The notes under the pieces: generated by a model | Seen by the model: the letters and a program-made list of their open reading frames with translations, nothing else | Told to the model about the DNA's origin: nothing | The model's database searches: none | Position numbers and translations under genes: made by a program | Origin: Betaproteobacteria bacterium | GTDB taxonomy: Bacteria > Pseudomonadota > Gammaproteobacteria > Burkholderiales > Burkholderiaceae_E | Assembly (NCBI GenBank): GCA_009925965.1 | Contig: RFPW01000090.1 | Span: 1 to 8,205 of the forward strand | Direction: 5' to 3' | Length of the DNA stretch: 8,205 nt | Part shown: one piece after another, positions 1-8,026 of the stretch | How positions within the stretch are numbered: position 1 is the stretch's first letter | How the letters are laid out: each line of letters opens with the position of its first letter

Positions 1-2322
1 CACTCCTTGCAGCGAGAACTCGAGGTTCTGCATGCGCGCTTACAGGATCTGCTCGACCAACCCAACCCGCCGGCCCCGGAAGACATCCTGGTGGTCACCC
101 CGGATCTGCAGGGTGCGGCCCCCTTGATCGACGCTGTTTTCGGAACCGTTCGGGACGAACGCCGGTTGCCCTATGTCATTACAGGTCTGCCGCAACGCCG
201 GGTGAATCCGATCGCCCGCCTCCTGGATCAATTGCTCACCCTTGCGCTCGGGCGCCATCCTGCCTCAGAGGTCTTCGATCTATTGATCCAACCCGCCGTG
301 ATGCGACGCTTTGGCCTCGATCTGGAACAAGCGGAACGACTGCGCGAATGGATCAAGGTGTCCGGAATACGCTGGGCACTCGACGGAGTTGAACGCCAAA
401 CCCATGAACTACCTGCGGACGAACGGCATACGTTCGCGGAGGGTCTGGAGCGTCTCTATCTCGCGTACGCCATGGGGGACGAAGACGCCGCGATCGATTT
501 TGATGCGCACACCGATTTTGATCAGGATGAAGGGGTCGGTTCGCTGATCGGCGCTGGCAATCCGGGCGGCTCGCAAGCCCCTACACTCGGGATTTTCTGG
601 CGTTTTGTGCAGGAATTAAATCGCATACGCCGAGATTGGCAAGGGAGTAAAACTCCGGACGAATGGCATCAGGCATTGAGCGATGCACTGACATGTTTTG
701 CGGCAGAGGATCCTGCCTGGATCGAGGAGTTCATTGGCGTTCGCAGGGCCCTTCACCGCTTGCATACCCAAATGATTCGGGGCGGCCTTGACGACTTGCT
801 ACCGCTTACGGTCTTGCAGGAAGCGCTGACTGAGCAACTCGAACAAGATGCGCAAGGCGGGGTTCCGTCCGGCCGAATTACGTTTGCTGCAATCTCCAGC
901 CTGCGCGCACTCCCGTATCGAAACATTTTTGTATTTGGAATGAACGACGGGGCGTTTCCAAGCGCATCGCGAATGCTTGAGTTCGATCTCATCGCAGCAC
1001 AGCCGCAGCGCGGTGATCGTCAGCGGCGCCTCGATGAGCGCAACCAATTCCTGGATCTGTTCATTTCAGCCCGCGACCGACTGGTACTCAGTTATACCGG
1101 GAGGAACATTCGAGACAACAGCCGTATTCCGCCCTCGGTCCTGATTGCGGACCTGGTTGATCAGATTGAACGGATCTGGCCCGGGTCGGGTCGCCGCATC
1201 ATCCAGGAACATCCGCTGCAATCCTTCAGCAAGAGCGATCTTGCGACAGGTGATCTTCCGACAGGTGATCTTGAAACACGCGATCTCGCAACTTCAGGCA
1301 ATACACCAGAGATCGCGACCGATTTGCTCTCCCTGGAGGAAGAGTCCGACGATGTTGAACCGATAAATCCGTGGGTTCAGGGCTTGCCCTTTTTCAATGG
1401 CGCTTTACCCCAACCCGACGCGTCGTTGCGAGTCGTGTCACTTGATCGATTCATTGAATTTTTCAGTAACCCAGCACGATTCCTCCTTCGGCACCGACTC
1501 GGCATCCAGTTGACCGAAGAGGACACCGATTTATTCGATGAAGAACCTTTCGCGATGGATCCGCTGACCCGCCATCAACTCGTCGAACGGCTGTTGCCAA
1601 AAGCACTCGCGGGCATGGACGCGAACGCCCTGGTTCGACTGGCACTGGCCGGACCGGAGTTGCCATCGGGCGCGCTTGGCTCGATTGAGGCAAACGACGA
1701 AGCAGAGGCCCTGTATTCATTCGCCCAACCGATCAGGCTGGGGTTGATACATCCTCCACTCGACCCGATCACTCAAACCTTCGAATTTGATCTGGACGGG
1801 GAAGTCTGGACTTTACATGGCACGCTCAGCGATCTACGCGCCGACGGATTGGTCCGTTGGAGCTTCCGGACGGCGCGGGCTCAGGACTACCTTTCGGGAT
1901 GGATTGCCCACCTGTTTTTATGCGCTTGTGACGAGGCGCCTGGTATGGGCCCGAACTCAAAAGAGACCCGTTGGCACTCGAGGGATGGCATCTACCGGTT
2001 GCGCACCGTGGTGAATCCCAAATCAATACTGGCTCAGCTGATTGCACTTTATCGGACGGGTCTGAGCCAGCCCCTGCATTTCTATCCGCGCTCGGCATGG
2101 GCTTTGGCGAAAACTGAAAAAACCACCGAGGCACTTAGAACCTGGCAATGCACCCGCAACCAGCCATTCGGCGAGAGTGCGGACCCTGCGTATCAACTTG
2201 CGCTGCGCGGTGTTCACAATCCGATCGATCCGCAATTCGATGAACTGGCACGGCAGATTTATCAACCGTTGCTAGACCACCTTGAGGACGCCCGCCCAAC
2301 AGAATTCGCAGTCACGCCATGA
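1..2322 (+). CDS. recC: RecC, exodeoxyribonuclease V gamma subunit, C-terminal two thirds (5' truncated by window edge)
   Basis: RecC is the scaffold and Chi-recognition subunit of RecBCD; it splits the duplex and passes each strand to RecB or RecD. The frame is open from base 1 to the TGA at 2320-2322. The TTG at 7 lies inside the protein and is not a start. About 350 N-terminal residues are missing, judged against the roughly 1120 aa of E. coli RecC. Seen: the QRELEVLHARL segment at the left edge, GIRWALDG near 362-385, the strongly conserved FGMNDGAFP at 934-960, QPQRGDRQRR near 1003-1032, and SYTGRNIRDNS just after 1090. The final third matches the RecC nuclease-like domain, which in the family is catalytically dead and which contacts RecD. 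An in-frame DLxTx repeat (1235-1294) follows HPLQSFS in an interdomain loop. The gene overlaps recB by four bases. Identification rests on colinear similarity to remembered E. coli RecC. Confidence 0.96.
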   Translation, partial: HSLQRELEVLHARLQDLLDQPNPPAPEDILVVTPDLQGAAPLIDAVFGTVRDERRLPYVITGLPQRRVNPIARLLDQLLTLALGRHPASEVFDLLIQPAVMRRFGLDLEQAERLREWIKVSGIRWALDGVERQTHELPADERHTFAEGLERLYLAYAMGDEDAAIDFDAHTDFDQDEGVGSLIGAGNPGGSQAPTLGIFWRFVQELNRIRRDWQGSKTPDEWHQALSDALTCFAAEDPAWIEEFIGVRRALHRLHTQMIRGGLDDLLPLTVLQEALTEQLEQDAQGGVPSGRITFAAISSLRALPYRNIFVFGMNDGAFPSASRMLEFDLIAAQPQRGDRQRRLDERNQFLDLFISARDRLVLSYTGRNIRDNSRIPPSVLIADLVDQIERIWPGSGRRIIQEHPLQSFSKSDLATGDLPTGDLETRDLATSGNTPEIATDLLSLEEESDDVEPINPWVQGLPFFNGALPQPDASLRVVSLDRFIEFFSNPARFLLRHRLGIQLTEEDTDLFDEEPFAMDPLTRHQLVERLLPKALAGMDANALVRLALAGPELPSGALGSIEANDEAEALYSFAQPIRLGLIHPPLDPITQTFEFDLDGEVWTLHGTLSDLRADGLVRWSFRTARAQDYLSGWIAHLFLCACDEAPGMGPNSKETRWHSRDGIYRLRTVVNPKSILAQLIALYRTGLSQPLHFYPRSAWALAKTEKTTEALRTWQCTRNQPFGESADPAYQLALRGVHNPIDPQFDELARQIYQPLLDHLEDARPTEFAVTP
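1235..1294 (+). repeat. In-frame 15-bp tandem repeat, four copies, within recC
   Basis: There are four consecutive 15-bp units: 1235-1249 (GCGATCTTGCGACAG), 1250-1264, 1265-1279 and 1280-1294. They share a G-Y-GATCT core and diverge most in the last unit. Because 15 is divisible by three, the repeat encodes a pentapeptide series, DLATG, DLPTG, DLETR, DLATS, so unit gain or loss would not break the recC frame. It follows the conserved HPLQSFS segment and precedes an acidic stretch (LEEESDDVEP). Both lie in a region that is poorly conserved between RecC proteins and probably forms a surface loop between the helicase-like and nuclease-like domains. Confidence 0.9.
2319..2322 (+). promoter_or_regulatory. 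ATGA stop/start overlap coupling recC and recB
   Basis: The recB ATG (2319-2321) shares bases with the recC TGA (2320-2322), and a second in-frame ATG follows at 2322-2324. The 20 bases upstream contain no convincing Shine-Dalgarno sequence. RecB synthesis probably depends on ribosomes terminating recC and restarting in place. This would help keep the subunits stoichiometric. The overlap is seen directly; the coupling is inferred. Confidence 0.8.
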
Positions 2323-5300
2323 TGACAGCGGAACCACTCGAGGTATTCAATTGCGAGCTTGATGGGATCACCCTGATCGAGGCGTCGGCCGGAACGGGCA
2401 AGACCTGGAACATCTGCGCACTCTACCTGCGTCTGTTGTTGGAGCGTGACTTTGGGGTGCAGCAGATATTGGTCGTCACCTTCACACGCGCGGCGACTGC
2501 AGAATTGCGCGAGCGAATCCGGTCACGGATCGTCACAACGTTGACCCAGTTGCGCGGGGCCCAGGATCAAAGCAGCCCAGACGGCCTCTTTGCAACTGAA
2601 CTCTTGAGATCACTCAGCGTGCGGGTCGAACTCAGCCAGACGCAACTGATCGGTCGCCTTGAAACCGCTCTGAACCTGTTTGATGAAGCCGCGATCTACA
2701 CCATTCACGGATTCTGTCAGCGAGTTCTGACTGAAACCGCTCTGACGACTGGATCGTCCTATCAACTTGAAATGATTGAGGACGACGGGGCGATACGCCT
2801 ATCGGCAGTCGCCGATTATTGGCGCCGGACGATCGCATCTCAGGCAATGGATCGAGTGCTGACACGCCATCTTCGAGACAGCAAACAAAGCCCTCAACTG
2901 TGGGCCGATATCCTGAAGCGGGTCCAGGACCGACCGTTTGCCATTTCGCAATGGCCTGAGGAACTCGACGCATCTGCCGCAGTAGCCGCCCAGTCGGATG
3001 GGGGGGCCAAGTCAGATATGGGCGCCTCTGCTCGAACCTACGAGGACGCGTTCAATGAAGCTCGAGAGATCTGGTCAGTCGACCGAGAGGCGGTCCTGTG
3101 CCTCCTGGAAGCCGGGCTTGGGCAACTAAACAAAACCAGCTACAACCCTTCTTCAATTCAGCAAGGTGCGATCCGTTGGGATGAAGTTCTTATCCAGCGT
3201 AAGGGTTCGTTATTGAACCTGCGCACTGGGGACAAGATTCATCTGTTGACCCAATCAAAACTGCGTAATCGCACACTGCGTAGCTGCGAGACGCCATCAC
3301 ATCGCTTCTTCAACGCGGCCCAGGATCTGGTCGAATGCGGCCAAAGCCTTGGACTCCAGTGTCAGTTGGGACTGCGCCGTTTGCAGCGGGAAATGATTGA
3401 AATCGCTGGCAAGGATCTAAAACAACGTAAACAGGAACAGCGCGTCGTTTCGTATAACGATCTCCTGCTGAACACGTGGGAGGCGTTGAATGGCGATCGG
3501 ATAGCAGGATCTGGAGCCGGATCTGGAGCCAGATCTGGAGCCGGATCTGGAACCGAAGCAGGAAAAGGGCTGGGGGCCACCCTGCGTGCAAGATACCCAG
3601 CCGCTCTGATCGACGAGTTTCAGGATACGGATCCCTTGCAATGCGGGATCTTTCTGAACATCTACGGTGACAGCGCAGTCCCGCTGTTTTTCGTGGGTGA
3701 CCCCAAACAGGCGATTTACAGTTTTCGAAACGCCGACATTCACGCCTATCTTCAGGCCAAGCGTCGCGTGCATCGACTGGCCACGCTAGGTCAAAATCAG
3801 CGCTCGGTTCCTGGCCTCGTTTCGGCCTGTAACGCATTGTTCGGGGCCAACCCGGCTGCATTCATTCAGGCTGGAATCACCTACCGGCCCGTGCAGGCGA
3901 GCCCGCGAGAACGCGCGCCTCTTCTTGAAAACAACGATCACCAACCGCAATGGCCGATGCGCTTCTGGGTTCTCCCCCGCGACCAGGCAGGGTCCTTGAT
4001 CACGCGCGCGCGAGCCAAGCAATGGGCGATCCGCCAGACCGTCGCCGAGATCGCGCGACTACTCACTACACCGGTCCAGATTGAGGGCCGCCCCCTGCGC
4101 GGGGGCGATATTGCGATCCTTGTGCGCAGCCATCATCAGGGCCGGGCGATTCGGGAAGCGCTCAGCCAACTGGGGATCCCGAGCGTTGAACTGTCTCAGG
4201 CAAGTGTCTGGAGCAGCCCCGAAGCCCTCGAACTGGAGCGCATCCTTAAGGCGATCTTGAGCCCACCCGATCGTGGGCTCCGACAACGTCTTCTGCTCGG
4301 GGCCCTAGCGACTGAACTGATGGGACTGGACGCCGATGCCGTGCTTGCCTGGCGCGACAATGACCAGACCATGAACGCCTGGGGCAGTCGTTTTGAGCAG
4401 TACCTGAGGGACTGGCGCCAGCGGGGGTTTGCTTTCATGTTTCAGCGTTGGCGCGAGCAAGAGGCGGTCGACCAGCGCTTGCTGGATTGTGTGGACGGCG
4501 AACGTCGGCTCACGAATTTGCTCCACTTGGGCGAACTCTTGCAGCGAGCGAACCATCAAGCCAACTCGCCTGAGGCACTCCTGCGATGGATGCACGTTCA
4601 GCGTGAGGACCCCGAGTCGCCCGACGACGCTCAGTTACGCCTGGAATCAGATCGCAATCTGGTTCAGATCGTTACGATTCACAAATCCAAAGGTCTGGAG
4701 TACGGGCTTGTTTTTTGTCCGCTACTCTGGCTTGACGGTCCGAACAATGCGTCAGGATCACTACCCATTGAAGACCGCGACGACCAAGGCCAATCCGTTC
4801 TGGATTTTCGACTCGACCCACCCGATTCGGCCGAACGAAAAGACCGCCAGCGCGAAGCGGATGAGGCCGAAGGTATCCGTCTGATGTATGTCGCCCTCAC
4901 GAGGGCGGTTCATCGTTGTTATCTGGTGGTCGGCCCGTTCGACCGATCGGGGGGCACTGTTCCCAGCAAGGACAGCCATTCAAGTTTGTTGAATTGGCTG
5001 GCGGCCGGCTCTGGATTTACCCGCAAGCAATGGTTAAAGCTGACACCAGAAGTCGATCGGATCGATCGAGCCTGGCGCTCGATCGCAGCCGCTGCCGACG
5101 ATCACATTGGATGGTTCACACCGTCCGAAAGCCCCCGTCTGATCACAGGCGCCGCGCGATCACGGCGAACCTCGCTGCCCGAATCCTTACACGCCCAATC
5201 CGTACATGCCGAACTCCTCACCAACGGCTCCCTGCGGGAAGATCTGGCGCCACGTCGGGACCGAGGCTGGGCAGAGGGGAGTTTTTCGAGTCTGACGCGC

Positions 5301-6146
5301 AAACGCAAGGAAGATCGCGCAGAAGATCGCAGGACCGTTAGCGTGGAAGATCATGACGCGTATATCGATATCGAACTGCTCGAGAGCATTCATGTCGCCG
5401 CGCGCACCGCTTCAACCGCCACTCCCACGGATATCGTGCACTTCCCGAGGGGTCCCAAAGCCGGTGAATGTATTCATGCGGTATTCGAACAGATTGATTT
5501 CACGGACCCAATCGGCTGGGATTCCGAGATCAACCGCGCGCTGGTTCAGTTTGGCCTCGCGGACAATAGCCTTCATCACGAGATGCTCCTACAGCTTGTT
5601 CGCGATGTCTTAACGACACCTCTCGCGAGCGGGTTCACGCTGAGCCAGATCCCCCGCCAACAGCGCCTGAACGAACTGGGTTTTCGAATCATGGCTCCGG
5701 TGCTGAGCCCGGACCAATGGAACACCTGGCTAGGTTCGCATCAAATCCCAGCACCACCAATACAGTTTGGGTTACCGCCAAAGTACCTGCAGGGATTTAT
5801 CGATTTAGTCGTTCAATCCGGCGACAAGTTCTACATTCTCGATTGGAAATCGAATCACCTGGGCGATACCCCACAGGACTACAGCAACCAACCCTTGGAG
5901 GCTGCAATGCAGTCTCATGGGTATCACCTGCAATCGCTCCTGTACTGCGTGGCTGTGCATCGATATTTACGCCAGCGGCTACTGGACTACGACTATGAGC
6001 GTCATATGGGCGGGTGCCTCTATGGTTTCGTGCGCGGCATGCGACCCCACTGGCGCGATTCCAACGGAAACTCTCTGGGCATCTACTCGCACCGATTACC
6101 GTTTGCCACCATCAACGCGTTCGACCAACTATTGCCCCGAACATGA
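2319..6146 (+). CDS. recB: RecB, exodeoxyribonuclease V beta subunit (SF1A helicase-nuclease)
   Basis: RecB is the 3'-5' motor and only nuclease of RecBCD, and loads RecA after Chi. Helicase motifs in order: Walker A AGTGKT (K28), TFTRAAT, IHGFCQRVL, Walker B DEFQDTDP (D432, E433), GDPKQAIYSFR (460-470), motif IV NQRS (493-496), TIHKSKGLEY (786-795) and MYVALTRA (856-863). The nuclease domain has GECIHAVFEQIDF (H1053), GFIDLV (D1162) and LDWKSN (D1175, K1177). These match E. coli H956, D1067, D1080 and K1082, with the same 13-residue spacing between the two aspartates. The downstream LQSLLY keeps the conserved Gln and Tyr. At 1275 aa it is longer than E. coli RecB (1180), partly through a GSGA repeat insertion (397-412) and a charged linker before the nuclease. 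The ATG at 2319 overlaps the recC stop; a second ATG follows at 2322. Motif IV has Gln where Trp or Tyr is usual. Confidence 0.98.
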   Translation: MMTAEPLEVFNCELDGITLIEASAGTGKTWNICALYLRLLLERDFGVQQILVVTFTRAATAELRERIRSRIVTTLTQLRGAQDQSSPDGLFATELLRSLSVRVELSQTQLIGRLETALNLFDEAAIYTIHGFCQRVLTETALTTGSSYQLEMIEDDGAIRLSAVADYWRRTIASQAMDRVLTRHLRDSKQSPQLWADILKRVQDRPFAISQWPEELDASAAVAAQSDGGAKSDMGASARTYEDAFNEAREIWSVDREAVLCLLEAGLGQLNKTSYNPSSIQQGAIRWDEVLIQRKGSLLNLRTGDKIHLLTQSKLRNRTLRSCETPSHRFFNAAQDLVECGQSLGLQCQLGLRRLQREMIEIAGKDLKQRKQEQRVVSYNDLLLNTWEALNGDRIAGSGAGSGARSGAGSGTEAGKGLGATLRARYPAALIDEFQDTDPLQCGIFLNIYGDSAVPLFFVGDPKQAIYSFRNADIHAYLQAKRRVHRLATLGQNQRSVPGLVSACNALFGANPAAFIQAGITYRPVQASPRERAPLLENNDHQPQWPMRFWVLPRDQAGSLITRARAKQWAIRQTVAEIARLLTTPVQIEGRPLRGGDIAILVRSHHQGRAIREALSQLGIPSVELSQASVWSSPEALELERILKAILSPPDRGLRQRLLLGALATELMGLDADAVLAWRDNDQTMNAWGSRFEQYLRDWRQRGFAFMFQRWREQEAVDQRLLDCVDGERRLTNLLHLGELLQRANHQANSPEALLRWMHVQREDPESPDDAQLRLESDRNLVQIVTIHKSKGLEYGLVFCPLLWLDGPNNASGSLPIEDRDDQGQSVLDFRLDPPDSAERKDRQREADEAEGIRLMYVALTRAVHRCYLVVGPFDRSGGTVPSKDSHSSLLNWLAAGSGFTRKQWLKLTPEVDRIDRAWRSIAAAADDHIGWFTPSESPRLITGAARSRRTSLPESLHAQSVHAELLTNGSLREDLAPRRDRGWAEGSFSSLTRKRKEDRAEDRRTVSVEDHDAYIDIELLESIHVAARTASTATPTDIVHFPRGPKAGECIHAVFEQIDFTDPIGWDSEINRALVQFGLADNSLHHEMLLQLVRDVLTTPLASGFTLSQIPRQQRLNELGFRIMAPVLSPDQWNTWLGSHQIPAPPIQFGLPPKYLQGFIDLVVQSGDKFYILDWKSNHLGDTPQDYSNQPLEAAMQSHGYHLQSLLYCVAVHRYLRQRLLDYDYERHMGGCLYGFVRGMRPHWRDSNGNSLGIYSHRLPFATINAFDQLLPRT
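3507..3554 (+). repeat. In-frame 12-bp tandem repeat, four copies, within recB
   Basis: There are four 12-bp units: 3507-3518 and 3519-3530 (both GGATCTGGAGCC), 3531-3542 (one change, AGATCTGGAGCC) and 3543-3554 (one change, GGATCTGGAACC). They encode GSGA, GSGA, RSGA, GSGT (RecB residues 397-412), a flexible Gly/Ser linker continued by EAGKG. It sits between NDLLLNTWEAL and RYPAALIDEFQDTDP, immediately before helicase motif II. As remembered, E. coli RecB has no comparable stretch there. The near identity of the units points to recent expansion. Confidence 0.93.
6143..6146 (+). promoter_or_regulatory. ATGA stop/start overlap coupling recB and recD
   Basis: The recD ATG (6143-6145) overlaps the recB TGA (6144-6146). 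The upstream bases (ATTGCCCCGAAC) carry no purine-rich ribosome binding site, so termination-reinitiation is the likely route to RecD. The same arrangement at both junctions supports a single polycistronic recC-recB-recD transcript. The promoter would lie left of the window. Confidence 0.8.
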
Positions 6147-8026
6147 ACGAATCCGCGCGCGCCACGCTCGACCTGGCCACTGGGTTTGGCCAGGTTTTGG
6201 CGGCTTGGGTACGTAAGGTCTACCGGTCCGAAACCAACGAGATCGAGGCCATCGCAAGCTTTTTAGCCAGCGTCGGCGAGCAACTCAGTCTGGCCACTTC
6301 CGAAGGCCATTCCTGCTTACCCCTGCGCGCATTGAAGATCACGCCCGCCGGCGAATCCATTGCCGGCATTCGGGCCAAACTGCTTGCATCGACGCTCGTT
6401 GGCACGCCGCTACAAACACCTGCAAAACCATTGATCCTCGATGAGGGCAACCGCCTTTTTCTGTACCGACATTTTGAACAAGAGCGCCGGCTAGCTCGCC
6501 GATTGGTGGGGCGGTCGAAATCGAAACCACCGCAGATCCTCAACAGTCCACAACTTCGCGATTGGCTCGATGCCAATTTTGGCCCTGCAAGTCCCACCGG
6601 ATCTGGCGCCGTGCCGGATTGGCAGCGCATCGCAGTCGCACAGGCGCTGTTGAACCCAATGACGTTCATCAGCGGCGGCCCTGGCACTGGCAAGACCCGG
6701 ACCGCAGCCCGACTGATCGAGTGCGTGCTCAGACTCCGCCCCGACACGCGCATTGCACTCGCCGCACCGACGGGTAAGGCGGCGGCACGCCTTCGGGAGG
6801 CTCTGAGCCCTGACTCAAAAAAGTTCGATGCATTTACCCTGCACCGACTCCTGAACATTCATCCCACTACAGGTCGCGCGCGCTACCACGCAAGCAACCC
6901 CCTGCCCTTTGATCTGGTCGTCGTGGACGAGGCGTCCATGCTCGATCTCACGCTCGCCCTACAACTTATTGATGCCTTGCCGAGCGACACCCAGTGCGTG
7001 CTTCTGGGCGACAAGGACCAACTACCGCCAGTCGAAATTGGTTCTGTATTCGCGACCCTCTCAGCGGGGAGACGATTTTCGCCTCAGGGCCTCGACCGTC
7101 TGGTGCAGGTCACTGGCTATACGGCTGAGTCCATCGAGGGCGCAATTACCCCAACCCCGCATGATTCGGCTCTCACTGATCATGTGATCTGGTTAGAAAA
7201 GAACTATCGATTTTCAGATCGATCATCGATCGGAAAGCTTTCAGAGGCCATCAAACGAGGGGAAATCACAACAGCCGTCGACCTGATGCGAAACCCCCAA
7301 TCCGAGGGCTTAAGGTGGTTTGAGGACAGTCACCCGAGGATCGAAACGCCCACACTGCGGGCAGCCGAACTGGGCTATGCACCCTATCGAACCACGCTGG
7401 AGCGTGTAAGTAGGCATTCAATTCGGCATCTAATTTCAGATCAATCCTTGCTTGAAGAATTGTTCACAACCTTTGATCAATTCCGGGTGTTGGCGGCCAT
7501 TCGTCAAACCGGTCGAGGGGTCGTTGAACTGAACGCGCAATTGCGCCGGTTGATCGATCCCGGAACACGTCAGTGGTATCCCGGCCGAGCGATCCTGATC
7601 ACCCGCAATGATCCCGCTTTGAACCTGTTTAACGGCGATGTGGGAATCTGCCTGCCCGATCCTGCAAACGATCGCGAGCGGCCCCAGGTCTGGTTTCGCG
7701 GACAAGCACAGGATGATTCGAGTCAGTTCCGCGCCATTGAGTGCGACCGGCTACCCCCGCATGAGGATGCGCTGGCAATGACGGTACACAAAGCGCAAGG
7801 ATCGGAATTCGAGTCCGTGCTGATTGTTTTGCCTCATGAAATCGGTCGGACCGCCAACCGCACCCTGCTGTACACCGCAATCACACGAGCCCGCAGCCAG
7901 GTTATGGTGTCGGGGAGTCAATCGGTGTTTGAGGCGGCGTGTTCTCAAGCCGACGTTCGCCCGAGTGGTCTGTCCGACCGGATTCGGGAACTGATCGACG
8001 CTTGTCCTTCAAGCTCATCAGATTGA
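6143..8026 (+). CDS. recD: RecD, exodeoxyribonuclease V alpha subunit (SF1B 5'-3' helicase)
   Basis: RecD is the fast 5'-3' motor of RecBCD and is needed for nuclease activity and Chi regulation. The N-terminal part, which contacts RecC in the family, contains GHSCLPL and LILDEGNRLFLYRHF. Helicase motifs: Walker A GGPGTGKT (178-185, K184), APTGKAAARL, Walker B VVDEAS (D262, E263), GDKDQLPPVE (289-298), KNYRF, the WYPGRAILITRNDPALNLFNGD segment upstream of motif V (split here as WYPGRAILITRND and ALNLFNGDVG), AMTVHKAQGSEF (545-556) and YTAITRAR (577-584). The length of 627 aa fits the family (608 in E. coli). The frame stays open upstream to 6014 inside recB, but I chose ATG 6143: it forms an ATGA overlap with the recB stop, matching the recC/recB junction, and gives the expected N-terminus. 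This is standard RecD of RecBCD, not the stand-alone RecD2 type. The 3' end is overlapped antisense by the converging gene. Confidence 0.97.
   Translation: MNESARATLDLATGFGQVLAAWVRKVYRSETNEIEAIASFLASVGEQLSLATSEGHSCLPLRALKITPAGESIAGIRAKLLASTLVGTPLQTPAKPLILDEGNRLFLYRHFEQERRLARRLVGRSKSKPPQILNSPQLRDWLDANFGPASPTGSGAVPDWQRIAVAQALLNPMTFISGGPGTGKTRTAARLIECVLRLRPDTRIALAAPTGKAAARLREALSPDSKKFDAFTLHRLLNIHPTTGRARYHASNPLPFDLVVVDEASMLDLTLALQLIDALPSDTQCVLLGDKDQLPPVEIGSVFATLSAGRRFSPQGLDRLVQVTGYTAESIEGAITPTPHDSALTDHVIWLEKNYRFSDRSSIGKLSEAIKRGEITTAVDLMRNPQSEGLRWFEDSHPRIETPTLRAAELGYAPYRTTLERVSRHSIRHLISDQSLLEELFTTFDQFRVLAAIRQTGRGVVELNAQLRRLIDPGTRQWYPGRAILITRNDPALNLFNGDVGICLPDPANDRERPQVWFRGQAQDDSSQFRAIECDRLPPHEDALAMTVHKAQGSEFESVLIVLPHEIGRTANRTLLYTAITRARSQVMVSGSQSVFEAACSQADVRPSGLSDRIRELIDACPSSSSD

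Noticed and set aside
87..94. Possible Chi site (CCTGGTGG here; TCTGGTGG at 4922-4929)
   Set aside because: Each differs by one base from the E. coli Chi octamer GCTGGTGG. I found no exact copy on either strand, and the Chi sequence of this organism is unknown.
3310..3861. Minus-strand open frame of 183 codons with RSGSRSGS-like repeats opposite recB
   Set aside because: It is the antisense reading of recB, including the 12-bp repeat. It has no recognisable domain, and recB is clearly the coding strand here.
5053..5083. GATC-dense patch as a replication-origin-like or SeqA regulatory site
   Set aside because: It lies within conserved recB coding sequence, with no DnaA boxes or AT-rich unwinding element nearby. 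It is better explained by the window-wide GATC excess.
6014..6142. In-frame upstream extension of recD to an ATG at 6014
   Set aside because: It lies wholly inside recB, adds 43 non-conserved residues and has no ribosome binding site. The ATGA start at 6143 gives the expected RecD length and N-terminus.
1..8026. AddAB/RexAB-type helicase-nuclease instead of RecBCD
   Set aside because: Three separate genes in recC-recB-recD order, a dedicated SF1B RecD motor, a single nuclease in RecB and RecC-specific motifs all point to RecBCD.
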